In this document: in pieces, positions 47,836-59,925 of the stretch
Numbering within the stretch: the first letter of the stretch is position 1
Layout: every line of letters starts with the position of its first letter
DNA from: Hippophae tibetana
Lineage: Eukaryota > Streptophyta > Magnoliopsida > Rosales > Elaeagnaceae
Length of the DNA stretch: 64,000 nucleotides
Reading direction: 5' to 3'
NCBI GenBank assembly: GCA_037013495.1
Contig: CM072809.1
Location: 3,991,001-4,055,000 of the forward strand
Notes under the pieces: model-generated
Seen by the model: the letters and a program-made list of their open reading frames with translations, nothing else
Told to the model about the DNA's origin: nothing
Databases searched by the model: none
Translations under genes and position numbers: made by a program

Positions 47836-48117
47836 TGTAGAAAAAACAAGAAATAACTCTACACAAAAGAGTTCTCTAGTTTGTATTATTTTCTTCATGT
47901 TTTCATTACAATTGTATAGCTATTTATAAGGAAATTTTATTCCTTCAATTACTCTTTAAATTAAGCATTCCTTGATTTACTCCTTGAATTAAGGATTCCT
48001 TGTTTTACTCCTTGAATTAAGGATTCCTTGTTTTACTCCTTGAATTAAGCTCCTTGTTTTATTCCTTGAATTAAGCTCCTTGTGTTTATTCTTTGAATTA
48101 AGAACTAATATCCAATA
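47836..48117 (-). repeat. 5' LTR of Copia element 3
   Basis: 282 bp. On the minus strand it runs TATTGGATATTAG ... TTCTACA, so its ends are TA...CA instead of the usual TG...CA. It contains about five copies of a 26-29-bp ccttgaattaaggattcc-like repeat. Confidence 0.92.
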
Positions 48118-48122
48118 AAAGT

Positions 48123-48461
48123 ATTATTGTAATTCTAAGACTAGTTTGAATTAGATATTACTTAAATGTTCACTACATTCAACTTCAACTACAAGAGGAT
48201 CAATCATATATGGTAGAATATTTATCATCTTACTATTTTTATAGTACTGTATTTATTATATTTAAGAACTTGTATATTTGTTCAAGCTGAACGTATACAT
48301 TGTCTGTGTAATGCTTGAAGGAGAGTCTTAGAAATAATAAACGATAACACATAAAAGGGTAAAATATTATACATCATAAGCAGGGGAATTAGGGGGACAG
48401 GGAGTGCTACGGGACTAATACGGACAAATTTTTCGTTCTAATATATAATTTTTAAAGATAA
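48123..48461. other. Spacer between Copia elements 3 and 4
   Basis: About 340 bp of AT-rich DNA. No gene or repeat recognised. The two elements are adjacent, not nested. Confidence 0.6.
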
Positions 48462-48466
48462 AATAA

Positions 48467-48675
48467 TGTCAACTATTGTATTTTCTGATAATTATCATAT
48501 ATATTTCATATTATTTCTGTTCTGATATTTCTGTACAAATGTATAATATTTGTATACAAAGGAAACAGAAAGTAAACAAATTATAATATTATTAATTTCC
48601 ACTATTATTCTTGTCTGTCACAATTTACTGTATTGTTGTCTGCTTGTTGTCTGCCATACTATTCACATGTCAACA
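48467..48675 (-). repeat. 3' LTR of Copia element 4
   Basis: 209 bp. On the plus strand it reads TGTCAACTATTG ... CATGTCAACA. Clearly diverged from the 5' LTR. Confidence 0.88.
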
Positions 48676-48826
48676 CTCTCCCTCAAGGTGGTGCATATAT
48701 GTCTCTTATGCCCAACTTGTCAAGTGAGTTGTAAAAATTATTTGCAAACACAGATTTTGTGATTATATCAGCCAATTGATCTTCTGATTTAACAAATAGA
48801 AGTTGAATAATTTTTTCTTCAAGATT

Positions 48827-51800
48827 CTATTTGATAAAGTTCTGATCCACTTCAACATGCTTTGTGCGATCATGTTGGACTGGATTATGAGAGATGACAA
48901 TGGCTGTTTTGTTATCACAAAATAAGTTCATTTCAGTATTAAGAGCAACACCAATCTCAGTTAGAAGTTTTTTCAACCAAAGGAGCTCACATATTCCCTT
49001 GACCATTCTTCGAAATTCAGCTTCAGCGCTAGATAAGACGACTACCTTTTGCTTCTTGCTCCTCCATGTAACAAGATTACCCCCCATAAAAGTAAAATAC
49101 CCAGCAGTAGATTTCCTATCCTTGATATTCCCTGCCCAGTCTGAATCTGTATATCCAACGACTTCCAATTGACCATTCCTTGAAAACATAAGTCCTTTCC
49201 CAGGGGAGGATTTTAAACAACGAAGTATTCGCATGACGGCATCCATACGGTCTTCACTTGGGCAGTGCATGAACTGACTCACGACACTCACAACATAAGC
49301 AATATCAGGTCGAGTATGAGATAAATATATGAGTTTACCTACTAACCGTTGATATCTCTGTTTATCTGCTGGTACTTGGTCCACATATTCTCCGAGTTTA
49401 TGATTTTGAACCATTGGAATATCAACAGGTTTACAATCTAGTAGTCCTGCCTCTGCCAGTAGGTTCATAGTATATTTGCTTTGGGAAAGACATATGCCTT
49501 GTTTTGATATTGTTATCTCAATACCTAAGAAGTATTTGAGCCCTCCCAAATTCTTCATTTCAAACTCATTTGACAGTTATTCTTGAAGCTTAGAGATTTC
49601 TTCTTTATCATCCTCTGTAATGATCATGTCGTCTACATAGACTATAAGGGCTGTTATCTTCCCTAATCGATGTTTTAGGAAAAGAGTATGATCAGAGTTG
49701 CTTTGTTGGAACCCATATTTCTTCATTACTGAACTCAACCTACCAAACCATGCTCGAGGTGATTGTTTTAGTCCATACAATGCTCGTTGTAATCTACATG
49801 CAGTTTCTTTTTCTGATGTAACAGTATATCCTGGTGGGATATCCATGTAAATCTCTTCTTCAAGATCACCATGAATGAAGGCATTTTTTACGTCAAGTTG
49901 CTGCAATGGCCAATCTAAATTTGCCGCAAGAGATAACAAGACTCTGACGGTTTTTAGTTTAGCCACAGGTGAGAAGGTTTCTTGATAATCTATCCCGTGT
50001 TTCTGTGTATATCCTTTTGCTACAAGTCTCGCCTTGTATCGATCAACTAACCCATCTGTTTTATACTTAATGGAGAAAATCCACTTGTATCCTACCATCT
50101 TCCTCCCTTGAGGCAACTCGCTTAACACCCATGTGTTATTCTTCTGCAATGCCTCAAATTCCTCTTTTATAGCTTGAGCCCATTTTGGATCAGATAAGGC
50201 TTCTTCAATGCTACTTGGAATTTGACACGAGGAAAGTATTTGTGCAAATGCCCTGATAGGTTCTGATAACCTTTGAGTAGATATATAATTTGCTATTGGA
50301 TACTTGGATTGTCGTTCTTCTCTTTCTGGGGAGTATCGATTTGGAGGTTTACCTCGATTGTGTGTGAAAGGTAAAAAATAACCAACAGATGTATCTATAG
50401 CATTAGTTTGTAAAGGTGTGATAGGATAGCTTACCTCAGGAGTATTCTCAGTAGGAGGATCATTAAGTACTAGAGAGTGGAGGGGTACATCAACCACTTC
50501 ATCTTCTGGAGATTCAATTACTACTCCAGCTTCAGTTCTTGGAAGTTCAAAATCGGGTCTAGATACTGGCTCCTCCATATTATTGGCACGATCCGAGTAT
50601 GTTGGACTAGTGTCTAATATTTCAACATCGAGCCAATTTCGTTCTTCACCATAACTCTTCTCCTGAATAGTGTAATTGGATACCGGTGATGGGAAAAAAC
50701 ATTCTGATTCGAGAAAAGTGATATCCATGGTAATATAGGTTCTTTTAGTAATTGGATCATAGCATCGGTAACCCTTTTTTTGTACGCCATACCCCAAGAA
50801 TACACATTGGACAGCACATGGATCCAACTTAGTTCGTTGATTTTTATGGAGGTGAACAAAAGCAACACATCCAAAAATTCGGGGCGGAAGCATCAAAATA
50901 GTAGGCAGAGGAACATGATTGGATAATACCTTTAATGGAGTCTGAAATTGTAAGGTCTTTGTGGGCATGCGATTCAGTAGATACACAATTGTAGTAATAG
51001 CATCACTCCAGTATCTACTAGGCATATGTGCACTGATTAGTAAGGCCCGAGTAGTTTCTAAAATATGTCTATTCTTTCTTTGCAGTCCCATTTTGTTATG
51101 GGGTTTGTGAACACGAGGTTTCATGGAGAATACCATGGTTGTCCAAGTATGTTCGAAATTGTTGATTAACATACTCCTCCCCATTATGAGACCGAAGGAT
51201 CTTAATTTTTGTAGAAAATTGTGTCTGGATCATGGTATGAAACAAGTGAAATGTAGAAAATACTTCATCTTTATGTTTGAGAAGGTAAAGCCATGTCATT
51301 CGTGTACAATCATCAATAAAAATTACAAACCAACGATGACCCGACGATGTAGTTACCAGGGAAGGTCCCCAAACATCAGAATGTACTAAAGCAAACAGAA
51401 TCATACTTTTATGCTTACTCATAGGATAAGATGCCCTATGACTCTTTGCTAAAATACAGGTATTACATTTGAAATCTGAGTGCGTAATATTTAAAAATAG
51501 ACTAGGTAGTAAATGCTTTAAATACCCAAATGATGGATGCCCAAATCGACGATGACATAGCCAAATCTGTCGTTCCTTGTTACTAACGGTGTGTTGCATG
51601 TGATTGGATCTTCCTGAACTGAGGTCATCCACATAATATAACCCTCCTCTCTTAGTACCACGCCCAATGATCTCCTTGGTGAGAACATCCTGTAGGAGAC
51701 AAAAAGTAGAATACATGAATACTACACAGTTAAGATCTGAAGTGACTTGACTTACATACATTAGTTTGTTTAAAAGAGAGGGTACAAGTAATGTATTAGA

Positions 51801-52224
51801 TAATGATAATGAAGGAGATAAAGTCACTGTTTCGGCCCCTGTAACTGGATAAGTGACCCCATTGGCATTGGCAACACGGCTTCGTCTCGGCTGAGTTGTA
51901 TTGGAGATCTTTTGGGTCAAATGTCATATGATACGTAGCTCCAAAGTCTAAAATCCAATCCTCATTATCACTACGAGTATGAAATGCTTTACTTAAAATA
52001 CCTAGATCTTGGGAAGATTCGGTTTGAGGAATAAAGGGATAGTGATGTAGTATTGGTAGCCATAACAGCTTTCCCAATGGTTTCCCTCTTCTTCCTTGTT
52101 TGAAGATCATTCCACCATTCTGGATACCCATGTAGTTTGAAGCAGTTTTCACAGGTAAACCAGGATTGCCACACCAGAAATCAGAGATCAAAACCAGAGG
52201 GTAAGTGTAAACCAGAATAGTCAC
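48827..52224 (-). pseudogene. Pol coding remains of Copia element 4
   Basis: Recognisable parts are CFKLHGYPEWW, the block that usually precedes the zinc knuckle (about 52140), a protease-like DWILDFGATYHMT (about 51960), an integrase region with CNTC, LVHSDVWGP and NGEEYVNQ-like blocks (about 51600-51150), reverse transcriptase with LIVYVDDMII (about 49640), and RNase H with LSSAEAEFR (about 49030) and NLFCDNKTA (about 48920). Parts of reverse transcriptase resemble element 1 closely (QRLVGKLIYLSHTRPDIAY), so elements 1 and 4 are probably sister lineages. Broken. Confidence 0.88.
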
Positions 52225-52300
52225 ACCAGAAATCAGAAATCAAATTGTCTGAGAATAGAAAACAGCATAGTAGGTAATTCCATACCTTGCTCTGATACCA

Positions 52301-52520
52301 TGTCAACCATTGTGTTTTCTGATAATTATCAAATATATTTCATATTATTTATGTTCTGATATTTCTGTACAAATGTATAGTATTTGTATACAAAGGAAAC
52401 GAAAAGGAAATAAATTATAACATTATTAATTTCCACTATTATTCTTGTCTGTGACATTGGTGCTGATTATCTGACACAATTTGATGCATTGTTGTCTGTC
52501 ATACTACTCACATGCCAACA
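52301..52520 (-). repeat. 5' LTR of Copia element 4
   Basis: 220 bp. On the plus strand it reads TGTCAACCATTG ... CATGCCAACA. It adjoins the TGGTATCAGAGC primer-binding site. Confidence 0.88.
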
Positions 52521-52525
52521 AATAA

Positions 52526-54707
52526 GACATTTAGTCATTTTTATTGCAATAAAATTATTATTATTATATATAAAAATAAATAAAATAAAATAATATTTGT
52601 ATTTTATAAAACATGTTACATTTATCTATCATATAAAATATAATTTTATTTACCATTAAATAATATATAACAAAAAGTTTGATACTCCTAATCCCTGAAA
52701 AAATTATCCTGAGTAGGCCATAAGCAATATATGAAAATTCAATAACAATTCAGATTCATAAATCTGAACCAACAATGTATTATTGGTGATACAGTTGATT
52801 TTCACTTACCCATCTAATTTTCAGCACTGTTTAAGTAAGTTTTATTTTAAAAAATTTGTTTTGTTAAATTTTCATTAAACTTTGGAGCGTAAGGTGAAGT
52901 TAGCAAAGGAGATAATTCAAGTCCGTTGAGATAAAATATAAATTGGTTTTCGAAATTGATCTTCTTCTTCTTCTTCTTCTTTTTTAATTTCAAATGGCTG
53001 CAAAACTAATTATGAAGAATTTAAGAAATAAAAACAGAAAATGAGTTAAACAACAATCCCAATTTTAAGTTTTAAAATTAAAAATTAAAATGGTAATTTT
53101 CTGTGTTTGTGGTAAGTGGGACTTAGCGAGTACGTAAGCCAATTATAACTCATATTTAGGAGAAAGTTAAGCCTCGTCTCATTTCAATGGGGTAAACCCA
53201 AAATATTTTATTGGGCTCATAGGACATAGATGTAAAGTTCCATTACGTTTGATTCCTTTTTATTTTTTAATGCAGGTAGTTATTAATTTTGCTTCTTCCT
53301 TTTCTTTTTTTTATTAATGTTGGAAATTTTCTTTAAACTAGATGAATAGTCCAAATCCTTGCAAATAAGTCTTTATACTCCTTGTTAATAACAATTCAGA
53401 AAGCTACATCCATAGTTCATCGGCACGACCAGAGCTACTTTGCATAAACTCTATACTGGGTTGAAAGTTGACAATAGAAAGGAAGCTAGCTAGGGACATA
53501 TTCTAGATGAGATAGCCTAGTAAAGTAGTAGCTGGGCCTATAAACACAAAGATCTTCAAGCTTAGCCCAAACTTTTTTTTCCAACCAATCACCGAATTCC
53601 AACTCTGGATTCTGGAATCTAGAATTCTAGAGGTTAAAGTAGCATCCTCTTACTCTATTTTGGTTAGATTAAACCTACAAAATATTTCATTTATTTTATT
53701 GCTATCATTGACTTATTTATATTACCAAATTATTACATTAATTTATTTAATTTATATTATTTTATTAGTCATCGTTTAACAATATTATAAGTCAAGTAGT
53801 AAATATAAAATAATTCAGATAATTAAAAAATATATTTGAAAAAGTTCCATCATTTAACTATCTAACTATATGAACAATTCTAAATTTCAAATACTTGTGA
53901 TTACTTTAGACAAATTCTAACAGAAGAATGACGTAAAAGAAACAAATTTATTAATTGAGTGGTACTGTGACTATAAGCAACAACAATATTTTGGGTCTAT
54001 TGCCATATTACTAAAAGCAAATTTTTTAAATGCTCCGATAATACCTAGAAATTGGTATTGCCAACATCACCATTTTTGCTTATAGTCACATATTCCTATC
54101 TTAACAATAATTTGTTAGGTGAGTTTAGAACATTCTGAAACGTGTTTTATCAATTTCAGTTTTTTTAAACCAAGTTATACTTGGTATGGATTGTGGTTCG
54201 AATAAGATAAATCTTATCGGTCCGACCACTGAATGAACTACAATATTATTAATATGAATTTGATCCGATGTACACCCTATCCTAATGTGTCGGGATGGTG
54301 TACTAAGATAAATGAACGGAAAAATCAGGCCATAAAGAAGAAAATACTACAATAGTTACTCAGCATAGAGTTTAGTAACATACATATCTCAAACAATTAT
54401 TTTAACAAAAAAAAATACAATGGATATAGAAAAAGAAAAAGAAAAAAGGAAGAAGAAGTTCACTCTGAAATTCAACACAAATGCACAATCAAACAAAATT
54501 ACCTGTTCAAATCTCTACTATTTGAAGAAATCCCCGTGTTTTTTTTTAATGTTGATGTTGAAACCCAAGGCCTTATTTTGTACAATAGATAGATACCAAC
54601 ACTCCTGCATCTCTTGGAGATCAACAGCCAAGAATCACAAGCAGGAACTTTATGAGTTGAAAACAATAGTTACTGGCTACAGATTAAATACACATCATCA
54701 TTTTGGC
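52526..54707. other. Intergenic region between Copia element 4 and the CIP7-like gene
   Basis: AT-rich, with a (CTT)n tract near 52961-52981. 54420-54707 is probably the 3' UTR and flank of the CIP7-like gene. No gene recognised. Confidence 0.55.
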
Positions 54708-57700
54708 TCAGATGTTTAGGCTTTTTCTTCCAAACAAAAGAAGTTTTTTAATCCCTTTTGCAGCTTTGGGAGAATTCTCATCATCACTATTCCATTTCTT
54801 TCTGGAGGGGATTGATTCAGTTGTCATTCCATAACTGGAAGGTGGAGTAGAGATTTCAACCTCTGAAATTTCAGGTGAAGCTATTATTGACTTTTCAATT
54901 GGTGCACCATTCTCTTCAATATTAACCGTAGAAGCAACTAAATCTTTGTCAAGTGATTCTTCTATATGATGCAGACCCTTTTCAGAAATCTTTATTTTGT
55001 TATCACGAAGAACTGGAGTTTCCTCAGGCGATTCCTCAGCGTCACCTAATAACTCATTCTTTATCTCTGGATGATCATTACCAGGAAGTAATGAATCCGA
55101 GATGTGTAAGTTACCATTCGAGGAATTTCCTTCTGCAATCAATTTTTTTTCCTTCTTTTCTATTAAAGCAGTGGGGTGGTACTCCTTATTATCGTCAAGT
55201 TCATCAGCAGCATGAGAAGGTTGCATAGGATGGTTGGCTGTAGACTCCATTGGTGGTGCATCTTTGACTTCATTGCAATCTTTTTCTTGGACTCCTGATT
55301 CAGTCAACAGTGCCTGTTTTATATCCTTTGGGTCACTTTCTGCAGGTTTAACCTTGCTTGGATTGGGTTTCTTGTTTAGAGTACCACTAGTCTTCTGTGG
55401 TAAAGTTACACCACCACCATTTGCTTTTGCAGAATGCTTTTTGGGTTGGCTTATATTTGATTCAGCTAACAACACCTTTGGAGTAGTCCTTGCAGTTGCA
55501 AGGCGCTCTATGGTGGAACTTCGAAGAACTTTTTTACTTGACCTTTTAGTCTCTTGGGATTTCTCACTCTTTGGGGAAGTTAAGTTAGTCTTGCTTTCTG
55601 CTGAGACTCTTTTAGATGTTGCTGTGTTAAACCCACTTGAAACACTCCTTTCAGCAATTCGCTTTTGTCGTTGGATTTGTAGCTCTTCCTTTTTCCTTCT
55701 ATTCTCTTCTTCCTGTTTGTTGCAAATAGAAAGAAGAGTCGACAATTTAGTAGAAAAAATGAAATGGTGATGAATAATTTATTTGTGAGAAAGAAAGCTT
55801 AAATATTGCTCAGGATCCCAGTATAAAATGAGGTTTAACAATTTTCTGCTTAAAAAAAGCATCTAGTGGTGCTCTACTTTTACAGATTCTGATTCTATTT
55901 GAAAATGAACAGAAGCTTAAATTTTAGTTAATTACCATGTCTAGTTTGCTCTTCGGAATTGTGCTTTTGATTACGGAAGCAGGCTTCTTGCTTCTTGACA
56001 TGATATCGGGTTTATTCTTCACTAGAGATCCATTTGTATTTTTAGGCCTTACATCTTTGCTAGAAACTTTCCCCCCAAGTGCTCCGCTAATTTTACCGTT
56101 CTTGCCTTTAGAATTTGAAGGCTGCTTAGCATCACTGCCTTCAGTTTTATCAAGGTTGTTTTTATTGGCTGGAGCTGATAGAGTGTTGGTTTCATAATCC
56201 ATCTCTGGATTCCATGGTGTCACAGTTTGTTGCACAGCCGAATCACGTTCAAGCACTATGTAAAGGTCATCTGGCTCATACATACTAGTGGCCTCAGGTT
56301 TGTCGTGTGAAATTTCTGGTGTCCCCATGTCATAATAACCAACCCCAACAAGTTCATGTACAGTGTTTAGGTCAGTCCTCATTTGGGAATCATATTGTTC
56401 CACCAATCTACTTTGAACTATAAAAGAATCATCAACTAGAACATCCCTTTTAGCTTGAAAAGAATTGATATCTGGAGTAGCAGAATAAACACTGCCAAAC
56501 AAATTTGGATCCTTGCTTTCATACAGAATAGCTGATGTATCGTGGTTGGCAGTGAACCAATCCCCTTCTTTTGGACACTTGAGTTTATTAGAAGATTTGT
56601 TGGCACAATCAGATAAAGTATCATGGGAGTTCCCTGATTCTTCAATTCTTTGCGAAAATAATAATTCCTCATAGGCACTATCTTTTGTCTTAATGACTGA
56701 AACAGCATTGTCACTGCCTTCAAAGTATTCAACTTGAGTTCTACTCTCGTTACCTCTATCTTTCCCAGTCACAACAAAAGAATCACTTGGAACTTTTTGT
56801 TGCTTTGTCGCATTTACTGCCGATGACTTTCCCTCATCACAATTTTTCATGGAAAAATATTCCTCCTGATCTTGTGCAGAGTTTGCTTGTGCCTCCAAAT
56901 CACTTGAATCTTTCTCTCTCATGAGAAGATTTTGGAAGGCATCCCAGTGTTCGTTTCCTTTTTCTCTTTTGGAATTATTTGCAACACCATTGTTCTTTTC
57001 CTGATCAGCAGAGTCATTTGAATCATCTAGATTGCTTAGAACCTTGCCCATACCTTGTTTCTTGTGGCGACGAGAGGATGGTTTATGTTTTCTGTCTATT
57101 GACCCAATAGCTTCCTCCACTTGCTGCTTGAGGGATTCTCCATCAACAAATCCATCCTCATCAGATGAATTTTCCTCAGAGATACTTCCTCTATCTCCAT
57201 CTTTCTTGGAGGTTATATAATTGATATTGCGAATAACAACCTTTCTTGAAGACTTCCTGCCATGCTTTTTCCTACTCAGCTGCTCTGTTGAAGAGTTCCT
57301 TTTTTCTTGGTGCATATCCTCATCCGTATCACTCTCATTACTGGAGTCATTTGGTTCGGATGATCCCTCTGTCTCTGAATTTTCTAGGACTTTTTCATGA
57401 GATACTTTCTTTTTACTCTTGTGAGATTTATGATTCCGATGATGATCTGATTCACGATCAAAAATAGAACCAGAGTCTTCCATATTTGGTGGCCATTTCA
57501 TATTCCCTGGGAAATATGGTGGTTGAACCTGCATGCCAGGGAAAACATAACCCCGATATGGGTGCATATGAGGATATATAGGACCCTGAAAATTTGGCAT
57601 GTACTGAGGATGATGATTTGGCCATGACATTGGCACTTGAGCTTTCCCATCAATCGATGACGTCTGAGGTGGTACTGGTAAGCTATTTTCTGCAAATTTT

Positions 57701-59925
57701 CAATATTAAAATGGCTTAGCAATCAATATAAGTAAATTAAGTGAAACCTGTACCCATAATTACTTGGAGATAAGCTCCTCTTAAACTAGATTATAAGTAA
57801 ATTTAAATACCTTGTGTTGCATCCAAACTTCCATTACTAATTGTTGATTCAGAGACTGATGCATCTAAGTAACCATTAGTTTTTGCACCAGAAAGAGCAC
57901 TTTGATTAACATTTATCATCATATTCTGATTGGAATCATTATCTTCTCCAGCAAGTATGATTCCAGATGTTGCCAAGTATGGCAGTTCTGGTGGAGGGCA
58001 GGCTTGCATTGCTGCTACTTCATCCATCCAAAATCTATCTTCATTCTTTTGCTTACAGAGCTCCATGAAATTTAAGCAGGCCTCCCTAAATAGAACCATA
58101 AACTAATTTAACTCTAGCAAAGAAAGAAAAAGACTGAAAAAACTAAGATTGTGTATTATGGTAAAAATGAGAGAACTTATCCATACTCTGCGATAGTACC
58201 ATCCGAAAAAGAATAAAGTGAATCTCACAAATTAACATGAGATTACCAGATGAATGGATAAATACATCTATAGCTGCTCAGCATGTCATCGACATATCTA
58301 GAACAGTTAGGCTATTCATTGATCATTTCTGAAGATTTAATTCTGCAATTCTAATAATCATTAAAAATTGTGCTATGTTTCTAAAATCTGTTACATGCAG
58401 TACTGTACAAACATAACTTCTTCCTAAGCTTAATTTTTTAGGTCTACCGTGACAGTTCTGGTTGGCAGTACAGTCTAAACAGCAACATCCTTCCTCACCT
58501 TAAACGTGAAGCTCCAAAAGAATCCGCAAAATATATAAGATCATCAACATATTCTGGTTGGAATCCAACAACTAAAGCACGAGCATAAGCCATTGCCTGC
58601 TCTTTGCAGAGAACAGCCTTCCGATTTTCCAAAACACGTTGAAGACGAATCCTGTTCATCAAATGGAGCTGAACAATCAATGTATGAGAAAACAAATTGT
58701 GCTGTAACCAAATTAGTATTGCATTCAACCACGACAAATTTAAAAACCAGATACTTTACTTGGAATTCTCTTCTGATACAGCATCAACATTCCCATTGCT
58801 TGCACGGTTTGACTATGAATTTATCAACAAAATAATAAAAAGTTTAACACTATGGCTTGAATTTCAAATGAGGTAATATCTTAAGATATTATTTTCATAT
58901 GAACTTTCCATAGGATGACATACCTTAGATGAGGCGGTTCTCTTATTGGAATTCCCATCAGTAGCTGCCAGAATGTTATTGAATTCAGAAGATAAGAAGG
59001 ATATTAATAACCATTCAGTGAAGTAATACAAACAAATCCCATATTTCTTGGTTAAGTTTCACTTCTAGCAAGATCAGTTTTAACATAAATAGATCAATGA
59101 GTTAGGCCTGGGTTTTTAACACAAAGATTTAATAAGCACTTGCATGATAATAAAATGATTTGTTTCACAGTGGAAATGCATATAATAAAACTGATATATT
59201 ACAAGAGATCCAATGAATCGTAAAAGCATACCTTCAGCCTCTATTCCTTCATATGACTGAATTGAATTCTCAATCTGTATGATCTCTTTCTCTAAAGTCA
59301 CAAATCTCTCAAGAACTTCAGGTGTGCTCACAAATCTCACAAACCTGAGACAACGAATCCAATTAAGCGATCATAATAAAGCAAATTTCCAAAGATGATA
59401 TTCAACGTCGCTCATACATTGATCTCACAGTACTGAATCCACAAGAAGACAAGCTAAATAGCCCAACTTCAACTTCTTCGTGTGTGTGAGCGTGTATATA
59501 TATATATTTTGGGGAGCCAAAAAATTAAGAAAACACATACAGGGCATGAGGAGTTTTACCTTTGAAGAGTAGCTTTGGTGAACCAGGAAGTGTCTAAGCC
59601 CGAAGGACGAAGAGTGATAGAGTACCCGCCTTTGGAAATCTGGTCCTTGGCGCATTTCAGGTGAGAGACAAACGGTTGCAGAAGTCCAGACGCCAACTTT
59701 TCGTTCCCGCAGCCAGCAGCAAAGATCACAAGGTCGCATCTTTAACATTAATAAAACAAATTGAATGTCAAAAATCAAAGAACACTCACTCTCAGCGTAA
59801 ACCCATAAAATATTTCACTAAGAAATTAAGATTAACGAAAAGAATCATAAAATCTGAATAGAATACCTTGTTCTTGTTGGAGTAAGTTGGAAAAGGGCAT
59901 AATCAAGAGGAGTCCTTGGATCCAT
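54708..59925 (-). CDS. CIP7: COP1-interacting protein 7-like
   Basis: Nine exons: 59867-59925, 59560-59739, 59232-59344, 58924-58964, 58760-58812, 58499-58651, 57811-58085, 55936-57689 and 54708-55712. All junctions are GT-AG and phases agree; 3633 nt, 1210 residues. The N terminus is the family signature [29 protein letters not shown], then [64 protein letters not shown] and [20 protein letters not shown] Pro/Tyr/Met-rich segment (about 310-340) leads into basic and acidic, probably disordered, sequence, then a Glu/Lys/Arg-rich stretch [23 protein letters not shown] (about 876-898) that may form a coiled coil. It ends shortly after [11 protein letters not shown]. Arabidopsis CIP7 is a nuclear COP1 partner that promotes light-induced gene expression and anthocyanin; the same role here is inferred from similarity. 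Confidence 0.93.

Larger units (their letters stand above)
43148..48117 (-). mobile_element. Ty1/copia LTR retrotransposon, element 3 (looks whole, young)
   Basis: A 4970-bp element on the minus strand with a perfect 5-bp duplication aaagt (43143-43147 and 48118-48122). The 5' LTR is 47836-48117 and the 3' LTR 43148-43429, both 282 bp. I count two differences between them, about 0.7%. At the substitution rates commonly used for plant LTRs (about 0.7-1.3e-8 per site per year) this means a few hundred thousand years. The primer-binding site TGGTATCAAAGC directly adjoins the 5' LTR, and the purine tract ttgagggggag precedes the 3' LTR. One uninterrupted gag-pol frame fills the interior. No breaks seen. 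Confidence 0.95.
48467..52520 (-). mobile_element. Ty1/copia LTR retrotransposon, element 4 (broken, old)
   Basis: A 4.05-kb element on the minus strand with a perfect aataa duplication (48462-48466 and 52521-52525). The 5' LTR is 52301-52520 and the 3' LTR 48467-48675. The primer-binding site TGGTATCAGAGC lies just inside 52301 and a purine tract (ccttgagggagag) precedes the 3' LTR. Protease, integrase, reverse transcriptase and RNase H parts are recognisable. The element is shorter than its relatives. It is broken, with several breaks. Roughly ten substitutions in the first 145 aligned LTR bases plus length differences suggest an age of a few million years. Confidence 0.92.

Noticed and set aside
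54182-54300. SINE or tRNA candidate around gtggttcgaataag
   Set aside because: A single B-box-like word without an A-box at the right distance, and no flanking duplication or tail.
12060-59925. POR and CIP7-like genes as a functional light-response cluster
   Set aside because: They are more than 40 kb apart with unrelated genes and elements between them, and there is no shared regulatory region.
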